Shown piece by piece: positions 1 through 6,314 of a stretch of 6,314 bases of DNA (within the stretch, counting starts at the first letter, position 1; each line of letters begins with the position of its first letter). Source of the DNA: Calditrichia bacterium. Its GTDB lineage: Bacteria; Calditrichota; Calditrichia; Calditrichales; Calditrichaceae. The stretch is from NCBI GenBank assembly GCA_027039465.1, contig JALWEA010000638.1, positions 1 through 6,314 on the forward strand, read 5' to 3'. The notes under the pieces were generated by a model. The model worked only from the letters and a program-made list of their open reading frames with translations, was not told where the DNA came from and made no database searches. The position numbers and the translations under genes are program-made.

Positions 1-1
1 G

Positions 2-844
2 TTTACAGTTCCGGCATCGTTTACGGAAAAAACATTCACTAATCGGGATCTATCATCGGGCTTTGATTTTGGAGAAGGACAAGTCGCTTATTTCCATCAG
101 GTTAATTTATCATCACTGACCAATCAACTACGCGATGAAATTTTAAAGTCCGGTAAATTACCGGTTGGTATCTACAAAATTATTGTGGAATTGCGCCAGC
201 AAAACCTAAATCGGTACATCGGCCATGGTGAGCGTGTTCTATTGCAAGCCCGAAATCCTAATTATTTGCAATTGGTTTCGCCTGGCGTTCCCGCGGGCAA
301 CGGTTTGACGGCCAACGTGTACACACAATTTCCCGTTTTTCAATGGGCAGGTAACGGGACGGATTATCAGGTTTTTGTTTACGAGAAAAAAGAGATGATG
401 CAGACTTATGATGATATTGTTAACAGTCAACCGAATTGGGCTTCGGAACGGCTGAACAAATTTTCGATACAATATCCTCAATCCGCTACGGTTATTCCTT
501 TGGAATTCGGTAAAACCTATTTTTGGATGGTACGCATGTACAGTGAGACTTCCGGCGGAGAAGAAACGCTAGACAGTGAAGTGTGGGAATTTACGTTGGT
601 AAATCCCGATCATTCTTCGGATTTGCAGAATCAAATGGTACGCGAGGACGTTCTGCAGTTTTTGGCTGAATTTTTAGGGCCGCAAATTGAAGAGGTTCGT
701 GCTAGTCTGGAAGGCTATCAATTAAAACGAATTCGATTCAACGGAGAAGAAATCACCTTGAGCCAATTGTATGAGATTCTGAATCGCTACAAAGGCGAAT
801 CCTTTAAAATAGTTGATTTTATTCCACCTTCTCCCGAAAGATGA
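2..844 (+). CDS. Partial gene (5' end cut): probable extracytoplasmic beta-sandwich (Fn3-like) protein with helical C-terminal extension
   Basis: The frame is open from base 2, so the true start lies outside the window; 280 residues remain. A GTG at 185 could be taken as a start, but it falls inside a strand (VGIYKIIVELR) of a beta-sandwich that clearly begins upstream, and no ribosome binding site supports it. Residues about 1-85 form one beta-rich unit with the phrase KLPVGIYKI, typical of secreted domains. Residues about 90-200 form a second, Fn3-like unit: LVSPGVPAG, then FPVFQWAGNGTDYQVFVYEK, then GKTYFWMVRMY and EVWEFTLV. Residues about 205-280 are different, probably alpha-helical and charged, ending PPSPER. 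I recall similar two-domain proteins in FCB-type genomes but know no named family or function. The stop is 7 nt before the FecR gene, so the two are probably co-transcribed. Export is inferred from fold style only, because the signal peptide would lie outside the window. Confidence 0.8.
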   Translation, partial: FTVPASFTEKTFTNRDLSSGFDFGEGQVAYFHQVNLSSLTNQLRDEILKSGKLPVGIYKIIVELRQQNLNRYIGHGERVLLQARNPNYLQLVSPGVPAGNGLTANVYTQFPVFQWAGNGTDYQVFVYEKKEMMQTYDDIVNSQPNWASERLNKFSIQYPQSATVIPLEFGKTYFWMVRMYSETSGGEETLDSEVWEFTLVNPDHSSDLQNQMVREDVLQFLAEFLGPQIEEVRASLEGYQLKRIRFNGEEITLSQLYEILNRYKGESFKIVDFIPPSPER

Positions 845-846
845 GG
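843..846 (+). promoter_or_regulatory. Ribosome binding site (GAGG) of the FecR gene
   Basis: GAGG lies 5 nt before the ATG at 852 and overlaps the stop codon of the upstream gene (842-844). It decides the start. The in-frame ATG at 813 would add 13 residues ahead of a good signal peptide, and that start would lie inside the upstream gene. The overlap also suggests translational coupling of the two genes. Confidence 0.6.
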
Positions 847-851
847 CGATT

Positions 852-1547
852 ATGAAAAACAAGCATATCATTGGTGTTTTATTGGTAACATTGTTTTTGA
901 TTTCATTTGGCAATACCGCGGTGGAACCGGTGGCCGTAGTTATTAAGGCGCGCGGCAAGGTTTTTCTTGTCCATGCAAAGGGTGGCCGGAAGAAAGGAAG
1001 GCCGGTTAAACGAGGTCAACGTATTTTGCCGGGGCAAAGCATTTTTACCAAAGCCAAGAGTTTCGCCATCGTGCGTTTTATCGACAACGGCGGCGTGGTG
1101 CGGATTCAATCCAATTCATTGTGCCGCTTTGATGGCAAGCGCGTAAAACGCAATTTGGCCAAAAATATTTATTTGGAAGTGGGTACGGTTTTCAGTAAGA
1201 TTTTCAAGAATAAAGGAGGCTTTAGAGTAAGCACTCCCACCTCGGTCGCTTCCGTTAAAGGAACGGCTTTTTGGACCAAGCAAAAATTCAAAGGACCTAC
1301 TTACTATTTTGGCGAAGAAGGCGTTGTGGAAATTTCAAATGCCAGCGGCGTGGCTTTGCTCAAAGCCGGAATGACCGGCTATGTTCTTTCGCCGAATTCC
1401 AAACCGATCGTCCGAAAAACACGTAAAGGTGAGAAACCGGTTTTGGAGAGCGAAGATCAATCCCTTGACGAGTTTGATCTTGAGTTTGAAGATGCCAACG
1501 GCAATACCAAATCGCTAAAATTTAAAATCCGTAAAAATAAAAAATAA
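852..1547 (+). CDS. Secreted FecR-domain protein
   Basis: This 231-residue protein opens with a Sec signal peptide: MKNK, a hydrophobic core IIGVLLVTLFLISFG, and probable cleavage after NTA (residue 23). There is no lipobox cysteine. The FecR domain fills about residues 28-180: VIKARGKV, then RGQRILPGQSIFTKAKSFAIV, then GTVFSKI, then the hallmark FRVSTPTSVASVKGTAFW (about 124-141), ending in AGMTGY. Classical FecR carries a cytoplasmic anti-sigma segment and a transmembrane helix before this domain. Here both are absent, so this is a stand-alone periplasmic FecR rather than a sigma regulator. The tail (about 198-213) is strongly acidic, then turns into a basic end (KFKIRKNKK). The ATG at 852 is preferred over the in-frame ATG at 813 because of the signal peptide and the GAGG site. 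FecR domains next to CHASE2 cyclases are a known pairing, which fits the cyclase two genes downstream. The ligand is unknown. Confidence 0.88.
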   Translation: MKNKHIIGVLLVTLFLISFGNTAVEPVAVVIKARGKVFLVHAKGGRKKGRPVKRGQRILPGQSIFTKAKSFAIVRFIDNGGVVRIQSNSLCRFDGKRVKRNLAKNIYLEVGTVFSKIFKNKGGFRVSTPTSVASVKGTAFWTKQKFKGPTYYFGEEGVVEISNASGVALLKAGMTGYVLSPNSKPIVRKTRKGEKPVLESEDQSLDEFDLEFEDANGNTKSLKFKIRKNKK

Positions 1548-1556
1548 CAGGATGGT

Positions 1557-3917
1557 ATGAAACATACACACAAATTCGGTTTAATCGCGGGACTGCTTTT
1601 ATTGACGCTCAATGTGCTTTGGGCGGCCAATTTTTATCATGATGTCCCGTCCGCCGTTTATCAGGGCGAAAATTTGCACATCGAATTGAAAGACTTTGGA
1701 TATTCTCCGACGGCTCAGCCGCCCATGCTGTATTATCGCATGACGGGCGAGTTCGATTTTCATTCGCTTCCTTTAAAAAACGAGGGTTTTGTTTATGCCG
1801 CCGATATTCCCGGTAAATTGTTACATCCGGGCAGGGTGCAGTATTATTTCGCCATGGAAACTACTTCCGGCAGTGTTGCCACTTTGCCCGATGGAGCCCC
1901 GTACAGCCAATTGTATGAAGTGGAGATTATTCCGAATAACAGTAACCGGGTTGGCCGATTAAAAAAAATTGATATTAATTTATTGGCTCCGCAGGAGAAT
2001 GAAATCCTGAATCCGGATGAGGTTTTTATTTCTTTTTCCGTACCTTATTCCATTACCGATCCCAACAAATTAAAATTTCGTATTACTATGGACGGAATCG
2101 ATCGTACGGAAAAACTGGTTCGCGAAGGTCATGTGGCTACCTACATCCCAAATAGCATCCGCAGCGGATACCACACGGTCAGTTTTAAAGTTTACAATGC
2201 GGACGGCATTTTAATCGGACAACGTCAGGTGCGGTTTCGTGTTAGCGATATGCCCTCGGTTCATCAGGCTTTTTCTTACAAAGGATCGTTTTTCGTTGAC
2301 AACCGCGTCCAGCAATTGAATGCCACCAATCTTAATTACACCCGCGGCGGTGTACGCTTGAATTTGAATTACAAGAAATTTGAACTGGACACCCGCCTTT
2401 TGCTTACAACCAATGAATCCAGAGAACGGCAACCGTTGAATATCTATTCAATGCGCTTTAAATACAATTTCTCCTACCGCTATTTTTTGTACTTGTGGGG
2501 CGGCGATGTTGCCCCGAGCTATGACCCTTTAACCTTGCAAGGTCGAAGGATTCGAGGCGGGAGTATCGGATTGTACACACGCTTTTTTAATTTGGATGTG
2601 ACCAAAGGTCAGTCCTTGCGCGCCATTGAAGGGTTACCTCCGGTAAATCCGGATAGTAGCACGATTCCCCTGCGCCGGGGTACTTTCAGGCAGAATTTTT
2701 TTAGTGTTCACCCGCAATTTAATTTTGGCAGTCATTTTAGTTGGGGGCTCAATCTTTTAAATGCCAAGGATGATCCCAATTCGATTAAATACGGCCCGAA
2801 TCCCAAAGAGTATTTGGTTGTGGGCACTACCTTTGATTTGAACATGCACGGCCGTCGCATTCTGATTCACGGAAGTGCACAGGCTAGTATTAAAAACGAA
2901 GATGCCAGCCACAGTGTGGATTTTGACACCCTTGCCAATTCCCTGAATTTGGAAGGATCGGATCGCTCCAATGCCAAGCGCATTGTGGATCTTTTGACAA
3001 AGCCGGGTTTTATTACCATTTCTCCAGGGCTGGCGCCGTTGCCTTCGCTTGCCCTGCAATTTGACACCCAATTAAATTATTTTAATCAGGTCTTGCGTTT
3101 TTCCTACAAACGAATCGATGCCAACTATGCCACACCTGGGAATCCCTATTTATTAAAAGATCTGCAGGGGTTTTTTATTAATGATTATCTGCGTCTGTTA
3201 AATAATCGTATGTTCATGAATATCTTTTTCAATTCCTATGAAACCAATCGCTCACAGGGTAAGGCGAAGACCAAAAATAAAGATTTTGGCATTACGCTGG
3301 CTTTAACGACCCAAAGTAATTTGCCATCGGTTTCTCTTAATTATATCAATTATGATCGTAAAAATAGTGTGCAACCGACCGATTCTTTGTTGTTCCCGGA
3401 AAATAATATCACTCAATCGATAGGCTTAGCCGGTAGTTATAATTTTAATTTCGGCTTGATTCGGAACACTCTCTCGTTGAGCGCTAATCATTTTTTGCGT
3501 GATGATAAATTCAAGACCACGCAAAACCAATACAATTTGATTTCCGTAGGCCTAAGAAATAGGTTCGCCATTCCATTGACATCGCGTTTTGCATATTCCA
3601 CCAGTGCAACGGATTTCGGTACGGGCTTGGCCAAGCAGTCAACGGATATTCGGCGTTATTCTTTCGGGTTGGAATATTTGTTTCGGAATTTTGTTTTCGG
3701 AAGCCAAATGAAGCCCTTCGTAAACGGATCCGTACAAAAGATCAAGGATTCGGCTTTGGGGAATACGTACCAACGTCAGAATTACACGGTCGGTATTTCC
3801 TGGATTACATCAGGAATGGGAACGCTCAATTTGCGCTACGATTACATTTCGTATGATTTCCAAAATGCCAGGCGAAACGATTCCATTTTGAGTACACGAT
3901 ACAATCTATTTTTTTAA
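1557..3917 (+). CDS. Probable outer-membrane beta-barrel protein with two N-terminal Ig-like domains
   Basis: The 786-residue product starts with a signal peptide (MKHTHKFGLIAGLLLLTLNVLWA, shown by the hydrophobic run at residues 8-22), with probable cleavage before ANFYHD. A CAGGA site at 1548-1552 precedes the ATG by 4 nt. Residues about 24-126 resemble an Ig-like domain (LYYRMTGEFDFHSLPL, AADIPGKLLHPGRVQYYF). Residues about 138-230 are a second Ig-like domain (LLAPQENEILNPDEVFISFS to GQRQVRFRVSD). From about 237 to the end the sequence alternates polar and aromatic or hydrophobic residues in many short strands, such as LNYTRGGVRLNLNYKKFELD and YSFGLEYLFRNFVFGSQ. It ends RYNLFF, with the terminal phenylalanine common in BAM-assembled barrels. 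A segment at about 314-336 (GGDVAP, LQGRRIRGGSIGLY) recalls a motif in large SprA-type barrels, but this is a loose resemblance. No known function is recognised. It sits 9 nt after FecR and 11 nt before the cyclase. Confidence 0.75.
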   Translation: MKHTHKFGLIAGLLLLTLNVLWAANFYHDVPSAVYQGENLHIELKDFGYSPTAQPPMLYYRMTGEFDFHSLPLKNEGFVYAADIPGKLLHPGRVQYYFAMETTSGSVATLPDGAPYSQLYEVEIIPNNSNRVGRLKKIDINLLAPQENEILNPDEVFISFSVPYSITDPNKLKFRITMDGIDRTEKLVREGHVATYIPNSIRSGYHTVSFKVYNADGILIGQRQVRFRVSDMPSVHQAFSYKGSFFVDNRVQQLNATNLNYTRGGVRLNLNYKKFELDTRLLLTTNESRERQPLNIYSMRFKYNFSYRYFLYLWGGDVAPSYDPLTLQGRRIRGGSIGLYTRFFNLDVTKGQSLRAIEGLPPVNPDSSTIPLRRGTFRQNFFSVHPQFNFGSHFSWGLNLLNAKDDPNSIKYGPNPKEYLVVGTTFDLNMHGRRILIHGSAQASIKNEDASHSVDFDTLANSLNLEGSDRSNAKRIVDLLTKPGFITISPGLAPLPSLALQFDTQLNYFNQVLRFSYKRIDANYATPGNPYLLKDLQGFFINDYLRLLNNRMFMNIFFNSYETNRSQGKAKTKNKDFGITLALTTQSNLPSVSLNYINYDRKNSVQPTDSLLFPENNITQSIGLAGSYNFNFGLIRNTLSLSANHFLRDDKFKTTQNQYNLISVGLRNRFAIPLTSRFAYSTSATDFGTGLAKQSTDIRRYSFGLEYLFRNFVFGSQMKPFVNGSVQKIKDSALGNTYQRQNYTVGISWITSGMGTLNLRYDYISYDFQNARRNDSILSTRYNLFF

Positions 3918-3928
3918 CAAAGTAGCTT

Positions 3929-6094
3929 ATGAAATTTAATAAACCGAAACCCAAAAAGAGCATTATTCTGCTTTTGCTTTTGGCCTCTTTACTGGGCGCC
4001 TACTTGTTGAGCTTTACTTCGCTTTTCCAATCGTTTGAATTAAAACTGTTGGATCTGCGTTTTCAAATGCGCGGCGTTATTCCGTTGAATGATTCGCCGA
4101 TCGTTATTCTGGCCATTGACAATCAATCCGACCTTTCCACACCGGCGCGTTGGCCGTGGCCGCGATCCTATTTTGCTCATGTTGTGGAAAATCTGGAAAA
4201 AGCGGGCGTGGCCGCAATCGGCATTGACGTTATTTTTGATCAGCCTGATCATTACAGCCCTCAAAACGACGATTCCTTGGCCCACACTTTGGCTCGTTAT
4301 CATAATATCGTTTTGGCCGGTAAAATTCAACAAACACACGGTCGTTATTCATCCACAAGCATTCTGCCGCCTTACGAAAAATTCCTGCAGCCCGGAACGC
4401 AATGGGGCTTGGTTACATTGGAAGCGGACATCGACGGATTTTACCGTCGCTATCCGTTTTTGGTGCAATTGGAAGATACTTTATTGAGTTCGTTTGCCGC
4501 TCAAATTCTTACGGAATATAGCAAGAAAAAAAATCCGCAAACTTCTTTTGTCCTAAAAGAAAGCCCTGATGCATTTTGGGCAGGAGCCGTGCGCATCCCT
4601 AAATATGATTCCCACAGTATGTTGATTAATTTTTACGGTCCGCCCTTCAGTTTTCCGTACTATTCCTTTGATAATGTTCTGGACGACCAGGAAGTTGATC
4701 TAGTGGATGAATATGATATTGATGCCTTTGATGATCCGGGAGATTCGACCCTTGGTATTCCGCCCGGTCTTTTGTATTCCGGCAAGCTGAAAGATAAGAT
4801 CGTACTCATCGGATCCACCATGAGTGAATTGCATGATAATTTTCCCACACCCTTTTTGGTACAAAAAGGCGATAGCGCCGGGCAGGCCCGTGTTGAGATG
4901 CCTGGAGTGGAAGTTCATGCCAATGCTCTGCAAACCGTTCTGGATAAGAATTTTATTCGCAAACTTTCCGGCTGGTGGGTATTGCTCCTGAATATTCTTT
5001 TTGCATTACTTATTTTGCTCATGGTTAAACGTCTTAATACGATTCTCAGCTTAATTCTAACCGTTTTGTTCGTTGCCGGGTATGTTCTGCTGGGGTTTGT
5101 TTTCTTTGCCGACGGTAATTTGCTTTTGCCGGTGGTAACCCCGACGCTAGTCATTCTATTTACGTTTGTCAGTCAAATTTCTTACGATTATTTATTGACG
5201 CAACAAGAAAAAAAGATGTTGCGCGGCGTTTTTGCCCATTACGTTCCGGAAAAGGTTATTCAGGAAATTATCGATCACCCGGAAAAATTATCCTTAGGCG
5301 GAGAAGAGCGCGTGGTAACCGTACTTTTTTCCGATGTGGCGGGTTTTACCACACTTTCCGAGAAAATGACACCAAAAGAACTGGTTGCTTTGCTCAATGA
5401 GTACCTTACCGCGATGACGGATATTATTTTGAAACACAACGGCATTATCGACAAATTTGAAGGCGATGCGATTATGGCGGAGTTCGGGGTACCGGTCACG
5501 TTCGAAAATCATCAAAAAGAAGCTTGCCTAGCCGCTTTGGAAATGCAGAATAAACTTCGGGGATTGCGCTACAAATGGAAAAAAGAAGGCAAACCGGAAT
5601 TACATGCCCGCATCGGTATTAATACGGGCGAAATGATTGTGGGCAACATGGGCTCAAACACGGTTTTTGATTATACGGTCATCGGCGATCATGTAAATTT
5701 GGGCTCCCGTTTGGAAGGCGCCAACAAGGCCTATCAAACCAACATTATGGTTAGTAGCTTTACGCATGAGGCGGTTAAAAACGATTTTATTTTCCGTGCT
5801 TTGGATTTGATTCGGGTGAAAGGTAAAGAAAAACCCGTACAGGTTTTCGAATTGATCGGGACGTTGGAGACCAAGTTCACCGACCAATTTCTGGAAATGC
5901 TGGATTGGTTTAATCAGGGATTGATTGCTTACCGGTTGAGAGAATGGGATAATGCGTTGGATGCATTTAAACGTTGTTTACATTTGGTGCCTAATGATCG
6001 GCCCTCACAAATTTATGTGGATCGATGTGTTTATTTTAAAGAGAATCCGCCGCCGGACAATTGGGACGGTGTGTGGGAGTTAAAAGAAAAGTAA
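3929..6094 (+). CDS. CHASE2-domain membrane adenylate cyclase (class III)
   Basis: This 721-residue enzyme should make cAMP from ATP on the cytoplasmic face of the inner membrane. An N-terminal membrane helix (about 11-29) leads into a periplasmic CHASE2 domain (about 34-340), shown by FELKLLDLRFQMRG, WPWPRSYFAHVV, GIDVIFD, KIVLIGSTMSELHDNFPTPF and GVEVHANALQTVL. Three membrane helices follow (about 349-366, 371-393, 399-417). A conserved linker (FAHYVPEKVIQEI, then GGEER) joins them to the cyclase domain (about 461-640). All catalytic positions are present: metal-binding D469 (FSDVAGFT) and D513 (GDAIM), and transition-state N590 and R594 (VNLGSRLE). The adenine-selecting positions are K509 and T583, a K/T pair seen in cyanobacterial adenylate cyclases, so ATP is favoured over GTP. 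Residues about 661-690 match a TPR repeat (GLIAYRLREWDNALDAF). Start: the ATG at 3929 lacks a good Shine-Dalgarno, but the membrane helix follows at once. An acidic insert at about 251-272 is unusual. Confidence 0.95.
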   Translation: MKFNKPKPKKSIILLLLLASLLGAYLLSFTSLFQSFELKLLDLRFQMRGVIPLNDSPIVILAIDNQSDLSTPARWPWPRSYFAHVVENLEKAGVAAIGIDVIFDQPDHYSPQNDDSLAHTLARYHNIVLAGKIQQTHGRYSSTSILPPYEKFLQPGTQWGLVTLEADIDGFYRRYPFLVQLEDTLLSSFAAQILTEYSKKKNPQTSFVLKESPDAFWAGAVRIPKYDSHSMLINFYGPPFSFPYYSFDNVLDDQEVDLVDEYDIDAFDDPGDSTLGIPPGLLYSGKLKDKIVLIGSTMSELHDNFPTPFLVQKGDSAGQARVEMPGVEVHANALQTVLDKNFIRKLSGWWVLLLNILFALLILLMVKRLNTILSLILTVLFVAGYVLLGFVFFADGNLLLPVVTPTLVILFTFVSQISYDYLLTQQEKKMLRGVFAHYVPEKVIQEIIDHPEKLSLGGEERVVTVLFSDVAGFTTLSEKMTPKELVALLNEYLTAMTDIILKHNGIIDKFEGDAIMAEFGVPVTFENHQKEACLAALEMQNKLRGLRYKWKKEGKPELHARIGINTGEMIVGNMGSNTVFDYTVIGDHVNLGSRLEGANKAYQTNIMVSSFTHEAVKNDFIFRALDLIRVKGKEKPVQVFELIGTLETKFTDQFLEMLDWFNQGLIAYRLREWDNALDAFKRCLHLVPNDRPSQIYVDRCVYFKENPPPDNWDGVWELKEK

Positions 6095-6314
6095 ATTTTT
6101 GTTAAATAACGGAATGTAAATTTTGCAAACTGAGGTTTTTGGGTCCTTCCGAAGCCTTTGTTTTTGCGAATTCTTATTAATTTTGAAAAATATGGCTCTT
6201 CCGGTTTTTGAGTACATCAAGTGCCCTTTAAATCAAAATTATAATTATGCAAGTCAAAGATTTTCAACTTAAAAAATTCAAAATCTCTAAAACCATACAT
6301 TTTTCTTTTCAGCA
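6095..6314. other. AT-rich intergenic tail with no convincing gene
   Basis: After the cyclase stop, neither strand shows a convincing coding region up to the window edge. Besides the candidate hairpin, three short open frames exist. One on + runs from the ATG at 6247 to the edge (starting MQVKDFQLKKFKIS) and could be the start of the next gene, but has no ribosome binding site. One on + at 6192-6272 has 26 residues (MALPVFEYIKCP...). One on - enters from the right edge and stops near 6215. A perfect TATAAT at 6240-6245 lies in AT-rich sequence with no -35 partner at normal spacing, so I do not call a promoter. Confidence 0.6.
6122..6184 (+). terminator. Imperfect hairpin with T-rich tail, candidate operon terminator
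   Basis: The left arm (6122-6139) pairs with the right arm (6151-6170) through 17 base pairs, 4 of them G-T wobbles. There is one T-T mismatch (6131/6159), a two-base bulge (6161-6162) and an 11-base loop (6140-6150). It starts 28 nt after the cyclase stop. The T-rich stretch TTCTTATTAATTTT follows at once at 6171-6184. The stem is AT-rich and imperfect and the T run is interrupted, so this is a weak candidate for Rho-independent termination. I traced it by hand and did not fold it. Confidence 0.4.

Noticed and set aside
185..187. GTG as the start of the first gene
   Set aside because: The same frame is open to base 2 with sensible protein sequence upstream, and the GTG lies within a beta-strand and has no ribosome binding site.
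813..851. ATG at 813 as the FecR gene start
   Set aside because: It would add 13 residues in front of a complete signal peptide and overlap the upstream gene; the ATG at 852 has a GAGG site at proper spacing.
1552..1560. Mini open frame ATG GTA TGA overlapping the start of the barrel gene
   Set aside because: Only two codons long and its ATG overlaps the ribosome binding site; most likely chance.
2757..3071. 104-residue open frame on the - strand inside the barrel gene
   Set aside because: It is antisense to a well-supported gene, has low-complexity composition, and carries no recognisable motif.
4089..4487. 132-residue open frame on + inside the cyclase gene
   Set aside because: It overlaps the CHASE2 coding region in another frame, and the cyclase frame has clear family motifs throughout.
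6240..6245. Perfect TATAAT as a -10 promoter box
   Set aside because: No -35 match at 16-18 nt; the nearest TTGAGT (6208) is 26 nt away, and the region is AT-rich enough for chance matches.
6192..6272. 26-residue open frame on +
   Set aside because: Short, no ribosome binding site, no recognisable sequence.

Overview
The window looks like part of a chromosome from a Gram-negative bacterium. All four genes lie on the + strand in a tightly packed row. Three encode envelope proteins with Sec-type signal peptides, membrane anchors or a beta-barrel ending in phenylalanine. Moderate AT richness, weak ribosome binding sites and the gene content (Fn3/Ig-like secreted proteins, a secreted FecR protein, a CHASE2 cyclase) suggest the FCB group or nearby lineages such as Calditrichota, KSB1 or Ignavibacteria. 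That placement is an inference from protein style; there is no marker gene here.

Layout: (1) positions 2-844, the 3' part of a gene for a probable extracytoplasmic beta-sandwich protein, its 5' end cut by the window edge; (2) 852-1547, a secreted FecR-domain protein; (3) 1557-3917, a 786-residue outer-membrane beta-barrel candidate with two N-terminal Ig-like domains; (4) 3929-6094, a membrane-bound class III adenylate cyclase with a periplasmic CHASE2 sensor domain, a conserved transducer helix and a TPR-like tail. Gaps between genes are 7, 9 and 11 nt, with no room for internal promoters, so this is very probably one operon whose promoter lies upstream of the window. An imperfect hairpin followed by a T-rich stretch (6122-6184) is a plausible terminator. 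The last ~220 bases are AT-rich and hold no convincing gene.

Working together (inference): the operon places an outer-membrane protein, a periplasmic FecR protein and a Fn3-like protein beside a cyclase whose sensor faces the periplasm and whose catalytic residues are intact. The simplest reading is an envelope-sensing cAMP module, in which the state of the barrel or its secreted partners is read by CHASE2 and turned into cytoplasmic cAMP. FecR and CHASE2-cyclase genes are known to sit side by side in various bacteria. The less familiar part here is the large Ig-barrel protein between them and the beta-sandwich protein upstream. No ECF sigma factor is visible, and this FecR protein lacks the cytoplasmic anti-sigma part of classical FecR.
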